Below the pieces are notes generated by a model. The model was not told the DNA's origin. It did not search any database and saw only the letters and a list, made by a program, of their open reading frames with translations. From positions 2,293,201-2,357,200 of the forward strand of contig OX453276.1 of assembly GCA_949710005.1 (NCBI GenBank): DNA of 64,000 nt. Direction: 5' to 3'. Shown here piece after piece: positions 56,363-64,000 of this stretch (position 1 is the first letter of the stretch; each line of letters opens with the position of its first letter). A program made the position numbers and the translations under genes. The stretch is from Ricordea florida (Eukaryota > Cnidaria > Anthozoa > Corallimorpharia > Ricordeidae).

Positions 56363-57940
56363 TTTATAACATAGCTACGTTCTTACGCATGCTTTAATTG
56401 GCTGGCTAGTCGTGTACAAGATCTGGATATGACACTGTGATGGTGCAAATTTGTGAGCACATATATTTGCAAAGATGACGACGAAACAGGAGAAAATATG
56501 ATAAAAGGTGAGTCACAAATACGAAACACTTTCTACTATTCGGTTTCCTCCAAGATCACCAGTCAAAACGGAGAAAAAAGACTACAAGACTGCTTTTGTT
56601 AACCGTGTACTTAAAAATTCTTCAAATCCAAATTTGTGAAAACCACAGTTTTCTAGCTATAGTATGCACGATGTAGCGCTGCTAAATTCAGCCCCTTGAG
56701 ATGATACAATTCAAGAAAAAAAAATGAACACATTTTTAGTTACCTTGTTCTGTGAAACATTTGCCTGGTGTAAGAAACGCCAAACCCAAACGCCAGACGA
56801 AGAACATTGTGTAGTATGACAACAAACCAGTTGTTGTAAAAAAAAAAAACAAGCTCGACAACGCGATGGAAGAAACTAGGAAAGCCAAGCACAGTTGTGG
56901 CACCAATATTAATACATCAGTAATTCAGTACGAACCATAAACACAATTCTGTAGTACAGTCGCAAAATCCAAAGCCTCATATAATGGCCATTTCACAGAA
57001 CAGAAACAAGCGAACGCTCACGTCTTTCTATCAGGGGCACCCAACGAGAATATAGTTCAGAACCACTTAAACATAGCATTGCTAAAGTGTTTTAGTATTT
57101 AAAAGGTAGATATAAGCATATTTTTATCCCCTAAAATTTTTTAATCTGTTCGGATTTCCTAGCTGAAAGTCTTGCGATCTGAAAATTATAGCGATCAAAA
57201 CTAACCTTTTCGAAACCTTCAGCCAGAAAAATGCCTCCCGAAAATTCTACATGACTTTTTTACGTTAAAAATCCGTTAAAAATGGACAATTATACCATTT
57301 TTTAGATGTTCGAAAATCCTAGGAAAGGCAAACAAGCAAGAAATTTTTTAACAAATGTTCCGAAAATTCTAGATCTCAATCGTCTTCCGAACAGATATTT
57401 TTTTAAAATTGACGTTGGGTGCCCCTGTTTCTATTACGCTTCATTCGGCCGTTCAGTTACACTACTGTAGCGATGTTCTTTGCGAAGCGTGGACCAGTCT
57501 TCCCCACTATAATATCACATTTTGAGCCATCAATTCAACTCTCAGCGGCCGCGTCCATACTACTTCCCATGACAAGATGCGGTCGGACTTCAAATCAATG
57601 AATGGGAAAATTTGGATGCATCCCGCAAAGTGATTCTGCCCTATATTGATCAAACTTTATGCCGGCTTTTGAAGTTGAATTCTTTCTAGCTGAATGATAA
57701 AATAATGCTGAAGCTTTACAGATCATTTGTACTTCCAATTGTTATAAATATGGTGCATTAATCCGTCTGAGTTTGATTCCTTTGAGTCATTAGTCGACAG
57801 CAGTTTAATCGATCGATGATTGAAGCATGCGCGCAAACTGAGGAGAATCTTTATCTTGATCAGGCGAAAATTAAGCCGTTATAGCGTGTGTAATTAACAG
57901 TTGTAGCTATGTTATAAAAGCAATGGTCAATGCTCTAGCT

Positions 57941-58088
57941 GTGCATATATCTTGTTCTGGATGCAAGCGGAAAGTTGGGAGAGCACTCTGCAGGCTATAG
58001 TAGGTTTGGCCTTCGCCTGGACCGACTCTTACGCCCGATTCGTGCTCTCCCAACTATCAACGTGCATCCAGAACTAGATATATGCACG
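57941..58088. repeat. Foldback element adjoining array 6
   Basis: GTGCATATATCTTGTTCTGG..GTTGGGAGAGCAC pairs with GTGCTCTCCCAAC..CCAGAACTAGATATATGCAC. It ends ~30 bases before the next 106-bp array. The preceding 56363-57940 shows no gene. Confidence 0.8.
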
Positions 58089-58109
58089 CTAAGCATCAAG
58101 GGACCATTG

Positions 58110-58619
58110 CTTATAAGAACCACACTGTATAGTAAAACAAACAGTACCACAGTACAGTACTGTTCAGTAGCTTTACAGAGAATGGTCACACTGCATGGTT
58201 TGATCCACAGATGAAAAAGTTAGAACCACACTGTATAGTAAAACAAACAGTACCACAGTACAGTACTTTTCAGTAGCTTTACATAGAATGGTCACACTGC
58301 ATGGTTTGATCCACAGATGAAAAAGTTAGAACCACACTGCGTAGTAAAACAGTGCCACAGTACAGTGCTGTTCAATAGCTTTCCAAAGAATGGTCAAACC
58401 GCATGGTTTAATCCACAGATGGAAGAGTTAGAACCACACTGTATAGTAAAACAAACAGTACCATAGTACAGAACTGTTCAATAGCTTTCCAAAGAATGGT
58501 CACCCTAAATGGTTTGATCCACAGATGAAAAAGATAGAACCACGCTGCATAGTAAAACAAACAGTACCACAGTACAGTACTGTTCAGTAGCTTTCCATAA
58601 AATGGTCACACTGCATGAT
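58110..58619 (+). repeat. 106-bp tandem repeat, array 6 (about 5 units)
   Basis: Same unit and orientation as the others, increasingly diverged to the right; an isolated partial unit follows at 58875-58940. Confidence 0.9.
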
Positions 58620-58875
58620 TTGATGCACAGAAGAAAAAAATTCGAACCACTGTATAGAACACAGCATAGTGCTTTTCAGGAACAGTAACGTGACACAAAG
58701 TGTTCACATTGCCGGGATGTTTTAGTTGATAGAAGAAAATATTTCTTTGATATATTCCAGAGTAGTTGATAATGTTGAGTATTTAATTGTAAACTTACCA
58801 GGAATCTGTTTCATTTTCTCCCCATATGATAAGATATTTTATCAATATTTATTTATTTAGTACCTGTATTTCAAA
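58620..58875. repeat. Array-flanking tail, second copy of 22319-22573
   Basis: Carries the same blocks as the sequence that abuts the class A GPCR, but here it is followed by another 106-bp unit rather than by a gene. Confidence 0.75.
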
Positions 58876-59039
58876 TTCAGTAGCTTTCCAAAGAATGGTC
58901 AAACCGCATGGTTTAATTCACAGATGAAAAGTAAAAAGCACCGTATAGTGAATCAACCGTAGGTCACACTCAGAATAGTTTGATCCACAGTGTTAAAACC
59001 ATATTCTATGGTAAAGCAAAGTTGCCACAATAGCATTCT

Positions 59040-61580
59040 AGGAGGTCGCACTATCGACCTCTGTTAAGTTTGAGACTAGAAAGCAAATAAGTTAACAGCT
59101 TAGCTGGACACTCATTTTTGGTTACAGCACAAGTTTATTCTTGAATTTATACTTTACTGTAATTCTAAGTTACTTTAAGAAGGTTTCGCGTCCAATTAAC
59201 TGAGAAAATTCCATTGAAGCAAATAATTCACTTTAGGAAGTGTTACCAGACAAAGTTCTTCACGGTTAAAAGAGAAGGGCTAGCTGCGTTCAAAACTAAA
59301 AAAACCGAAACAACGTATTGTGAACGTAGAAACGGACTGCTATATGTATTAGCTTAAATGTTGGATAATCTTATTTTGAACCCGTGAACAGAAAAAATGC
59401 ACTCACCTTGACGACAGCAATGTCCAAAAGGCTTACGTTCAATCAAGCCTATATAACTTTATTGTGTTTATGAAGAGCTCTGTCTGTGCTGATAAATCAC
59501 TCACCGCGGAGACATGTTAGCAACCGTAATCACTTTTCCAATATCGACACCTGATTGTTTTTGGTTTCCTTGGCTTTTTTGTATAAACATTTGTTTTGTC
59601 CCAGAGTAGTTGATTATATTGCTGCATGTGAAAACACGAAATTCAGCTACTTCAGCTGCCGTGTACGTAAAGCAACTCTTAAGTTAGTTGTAGCTCGATT
59701 TACACCAGACGGACGCAAAAATCAAAACCAAATTGGATTTTTTTGATGCACTTTAAACCAAAAAGATGTCCACCACCACCAGCTAGCATGGCACACATGG
59801 ATACTTAAACGTAGGTCAAAATTCCCAATAGTTTTGAAACAATGAGAGTTTGAACAAAGGAGTCGGCACGTAACAAAAATAGTTGTCAGCGTTTCAAGGT
59901 GATTTGTTCCCTCTTTGTCATTTCAACGAGGGTTTAATTCTCTCACTTAAGTGCAAGGTTCTGCATCAACATTTTTATCGACCTTGCTCGGTCCATCGAT
60001 CAATCAATTTATGAAGGGAGTCCGACCACAGCTGTCATCGAGAAGTCAAATAAAGAGGCCTTTCGTGTTATATTCTAAGCCTCCCTTCTTTTAGCTACTT
60101 CAGATCGACCCGTACAATTCGTACAATTGCACGATGATTCCTTAGAGACAATTAGAGTGGTAAAGACAATTTGAAATTCCTTACTTGAAAGCCGTTTCCG
60201 CCGTTTCTCTAGTAATTTGTGACGTTTGATACAACTGTAAGGAAAAAGTTTGTAGTTTGAAATTTATTAGAACTGAAATTCGTCAGGAATTGAGCTAAGG
60301 CAGAGATAAAGCTAGAACTGGGAATATAAAGTTAATTTACGACGAGGACTTAAAGTCACAAGTCATTAGTTCCTAGTAATATACCTCCTAGAACGATACA
60401 TTGAATATCATATTATGATCAAGCGTCATAAAGACGGTCTTAATGGCTTTGATAAGTCAGGCCTATACGTACGTGGTAATTCCTTGAATTAAAAAATTAT
60501 CAGATTTTTTTGAAATTATACTCAAACAAAACCAGCAAATACTCAAAGATTATAATTTTCTCGTCTCTTCTGTCTGAAATCATCTCAGTACGGTCTGACG
60601 CACTTTCGTTTGATTTTCTTCATGTTTGATTTACTTTTATTGTTGTTTGTCGCAGGAAGCTCTTTCAACATGACTTCGGTTTTTAATATATATTTCTTCA
60701 ATCGCTTGTAAGCAAACTCAAAAACACGGATCTCAATTATTGCTCTTGTTGTAGGTTTTTTAAAAATTAATTTAAACCGATTTCTATGTAACGTTTTAGA
60801 AATGCGTGATGAAAAGTGCATCCCAGCTTCAAGTATCATTCATTCTCAGTTAAGTCTTCCTGGAATGAATGACCAAGTCTTCGAAACCATTACCTAGCAG
60901 GAACAAGAAACTTGCATCGTTTCTGTTCAAAAGGAATTGCAAACGGTCATTTACCGACGTTCAGGTTGGTTCAATAAAAGCATAAACAATTATCAGGAGC
61001 GACATGCGAAATAAAGAAAGTCTGGCCAACATGAAACACAGGGACAACGTTCACATTCTGCATTATCTCTTTTTCCTGTAAAGTCAAATTTATAGTGGTC
61101 AATTTCCGAGTTTGTGCTTAGTGCTATTCAGTTTTTAATTTTGACTTACCTGCAGCTGGTCGTGTAGAAACGACAGAGTCCGCGATAGAAACCATCAATG
61201 ACACCATTCATTCGACAGTGGCTACGTAGCGAAAAGCTCGAATTCACTTAAACCGGTTTCCTAACTTTTAATTTCTGTTTGAACTAAACGGACACTAGAA
61301 ATTTTAAAAACAATCAGTGAGTATGTGTTTTGTTCTGAGATATATACCATAATTAGCAAGTCAACACGTTGAGGCCAAATCGGCATCTCATTTTGATGCT
61401 AAATTTTTCCCAGGTTAAAAACAAAGGAATATTCCACAAAAGATAAGCAAGAAATACTGGCTGTTATTATATGGCAAAGCCAGTAAATCCCTGTGCTCTG
61501 ATTGGTTCTTTCTCGGTCAGGATTTTGCAGTACGGACCATTTCCATCGAAACGGTCCAACCCGTGTATTTTTGTTTCGGA
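59040..61580. other. Intergenic, no recognised gene
   Basis: AT-rich sequence with no exon, repeat family or RNA gene that I can name. Confidence 0.55.
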
Positions 61581-61584
61581 GCGA

Positions 61585-61690
61585 AGCCAGGGGGGAGTAA
61601 CAAATACTCCCAGGTACCTCATGTTAATATCACCGAGATAAACTTCGGCCGTGCGGACATTTAAAGCTCGTTTGCGCCTTTTTCTTTTAC
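61585..61690 (+). repeat. Truncated SINE (family A), opposite orientation to the others
   Basis: Reverse complement of the 5'-distal family-A blocks: AGGGGGGAGTAACAAATACTCC, CCTCATGTTA and CGGCCGTGCGGAC, ending GTTTGCGCCTTTTTC. Confidence 0.65.
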
Positions 61691-62158
61691 TTTAACTTTA
61701 TTTTATTGGCATGACCTCTGGTGATAACAGTTTTAACTATGAAAATACTTAATGAGTCACTCTTTTTAAGTACGGACATCTATACATCTACTTCTTTGAT
61801 ATCTTCCACCGCTAAGTCTTCTTTCTTGAATGATCTTCTTACTCTAATACATCATTTAAGTATTTAATTGCTTTCTTTTCTTTTCCTTTTACAATTTGTT
61901 TTATTGCTAAATTGCTGTTTCTTTGTCAAAACCTCCTCAACTTTCCTTCCCCATCATGGTTAGTTTCACTCCTGAAGAACTTTGCATTTGCTGACAAAAG
62001 GAAGACTGCTCTCTGCGCTGTTGTGATAGAGACGCAGCACAAGTTTCTTTAGAAACTATCCCCACAATACTTACTAATTGTCGTTATCATGCAAAAACCG
62101 AATCCAATAATTGTTAATATAACAATCGTAAAAGGAGGCGAAAGAGTAATTACAGTCC

Positions 62159-63547
62159 TCAGTTTGTTGCACAATAGCGAAACAACCCAGAGGGTGAAGG
62201 TTTCAGCTCGTACACATAGAATCCATCACAACTTCTCAAACGAATCTGAACTTTTCTGTAGCAGCAGCTGTAGTAACCATAGAAACACACCTCTCTATCA
62301 ACTATCCCTTCTGATAATGTAGGGTGAGCTCCGTTTAGCCAACCAGTCATATGAGTTTGGCATCTGTGGTGGTTTATACAGTGATTTACCATCATGGAAT
62401 ACGTACTAGCTTGGAAGCGATACCAGCCTGGAGACAGGGTACCATCTGATTCACTCCCTATTCCATTGGACATGTGTCTGTTTTTCTCATTAAGCAGGGT
62501 ATACTGACCACATTCTAGGGGATCTGAAATGAAGTAGAATCCAATTGCTTTCCCGTTCATCGAAATTCGCAAGTATACTGTTCCAAATTTTTGCCCACAC
62601 GCTCGCAAAAGAATTTTTGCGATGATTTAGTCGGGAATGTTCCCAATAAAAATTACCAGCTGAAGAAGATCAGGTGTTCTAATTGTGAACTTGACTTGAG
62701 AATGTGAACATGTCAGTGATGCTAGGCGGTACAGAACCATAAATTATAGACATCATACAGTGTGACAGAGGAGAGCCTGAAGTATAGCTTAGATATCGGC
62801 ATTATCAGAACGGAGTAAGGAATAGCACAAGTTCGAAGTTGGAAAAAGTTTATCAGGCAAACGGCTCCTTTTTGGAGAATCAGGATGGAATGGAGCAGCT
62901 TGGCCCAATGCGCATGCAGCAAGGCCACACCTAATATGGGGAAATAAGGGAGCGGTAAACAATGTAAAGTGTTGGGGGATAAAACTATTTGGCTATTTCC
63001 CAAAATTGACCGTTTGAGCAACAGCGTGTAAGTTTTGGCCAAACACATTTAACTTCAATCTTTGCTAACAATGTTGGACCGACAGGGAATTTTTCCAATT
63101 AAGAATAAAGGGCAATTTGACTACATCTGAGTTATTCCCCTCCCCCCATCCCCTATCAATGTTGGATAACTTATTAAAAACCTTCTTATTTTTTATCACC
63201 AATGTATATTGAGTAAATATGATGCCAACTTTGCTGGAGGGGGAGGGGGGTGGGGAGTCGTGGAAGGGCGTAAGATTTCCTATAATCAAAAAAAAATCCT
63301 AAAAACAAGCAACTCGGTCAATCGGTCCAAGCTATTTTGGCAAAGATTACAGATACAAAATAAATTTCACGATGTGCATATTATGTATAGGTAAATGGGT
63401 TTATGTGATAGGCGAGTATAATCAGAACTTACCAATTTCACATTGACGTCCGGTATATCCCGGGGGGCACACACAGTGGAAATCATCCAGGTGGTACACT
63501 GGTTGACACAAGGCTTTATTCTTACACGGGTTGAGCATACATTGCGT
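62159..63547 (-). CDS. Secreted or membrane protein with EGF and uromodulin-type D8C domains, last two exons
   Basis: Exon 63547-63433 encodes one EGF-like module with six cysteines (CMLNPC, C, CVC, PPGYTGRQC). Exon 62523-62159 encodes a domain of the uromodulin/GP2/OIT3 type: GQYTLLNE, PGWYRFQ, a cysteine-rich middle (MTGWLNGAHP, CFYGYYSCCYRKVQIRL) and the ending CDGFYVYELKPSPSGLFRYC, then TGA at 62159. The splice phases match (phase 1: G/AT). The first domain exon begins after a good acceptor (CTACTTCATTTCAG), so the in-frame ATG further upstream is intronic. The family is extracellular; in cnidarians such modules occur in many secreted and receptor proteins. Further 5' exons must lie beyond 64000; nothing coding is recognised at 63548-64000. 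It is separate from the lectin adhesion GPCR, which has its own signal-peptide exon at 51660. Confidence 0.85.
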
Positions 63548-64000
63548 CTGTTTCAAATGAGAGTTATTTTTATCAGGGTAGTGTAAATTAAACTCCGTAT
63601 ATTAAGTTATACCGCCTTGACCTGATTCACGTTAAATTGCTGGGTATGTTTCTATTTTAAACTCAGATCTGTATTTTAGAGTGCGATATCTTTTCCTTTG
63701 AAACTTAGCTCTCCGACTCACTTTACTTAGTTCCCATTATCAAATCTCAAAAAACTGAACAAGTGAAACTAAGAAACAAAAGTATATTTGAAGTTCTTGC
63801 TACGAATGTGATCATAAGGAGTTTCATCGTTCATTGCGGATGTGACAACCAACTTCCTCCATTCGTATCCGCCCATCCAGGGCCACTTCCCACCAAACAG
63901 TACTCATGAAAAAGGTCATTGTATCCAGTTTCACTGGGGAGCGTATGCCGTCCTTACTGTTTTTCAAGCATAACAGAAATCGGCTTTTTCTACATTTAGT

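Noticed and set aside
62524..62608. Upstream extension of the D8C exon to an in-frame ATG
   Set aside because: A strong acceptor at 62524-62525 and the phase match to the EGF exon show this part is intron.
62159..63547. EGF/D8C exons as the N-terminus of the lectin adhesion GPCR
   Set aside because: The D8C exon ends in a stop codon, and the adhesion GPCR has its own phase-compatible signal-peptide exon at 51627-51660.

Overview
This window is nuclear DNA from an animal, most likely an anthozoan cnidarian and probably a stony coral (inference). It is AT-rich. Its genes have many short exons with GT-AG introns. It holds an intronless melatonin-receptor-like GPCR, an EGF plus uromodulin-type (D8C) secreted protein, and a dense load of BEL/Pao, Ty3 and piggyBac elements, tRNA-derived SINEs and foldback MITEs.

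Layout. At 1-~4190 lies the 3' part of a BEL/Pao retrotransposon, open at the left edge. At 4825-18266 (+) are 22 exons of MCM3, the replicative helicase subunit, from about residue 105 of the family to the stop; splice phases add up to 719 codons. The region 18267-22573 holds repeats only. At 22574-23521 (-) is the single-exon class A GPCR. At 25466-51660 (-) I could assemble a complete 19-exon adhesion GPCR of 998 residues: signal peptide, two C-type lectin domains, Ser/Thr-rich stalk, GAIN domain, GPS, seven helices and a short tail. Its last intron carries an intact piggyBac transposon (26217-29211). The intron between the GPS exon and the first-helix exon carries a young Ty3 element (35619-40334) with 161-bp LTRs that differ at one base. 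The region 51661-62158 holds repeats and no gene that I can support. At 62159-63547 (-) are the last two exons of an EGF + D8C-domain gene that runs off the right edge.

Most noteworthy: (1) the lectin adhesion GPCR itself, an unusual domain set; (2) a short repeat carrying a hammerhead ribozyme, present as an apparently intact copy (44751-44795), a copy mutated at catalytic G12 (7279-7323), and a fragment whose end coincides with the predicted self-cleavage site (42159); (3) a 33-bp in-frame tandem triplication across a splice donor in the GAIN-domain coding region; (4) six same-strand arrays of a 106-bp tandem repeat, two of which share a ~250-bp tail that abuts the 3' end of the class A GPCR; (5) TTAA-flanked MITEs that look like non-autonomous piggyBac relatives.

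The genes do not form an operon or pathway. MCM3 is a housekeeping gene; the other three are membrane or secreted sensory/recognition genes sharing a repeat-rich neighbourhood. All exon boundaries were read by eye from splice sites, phase and family similarity; no search or transcript evidence was available.
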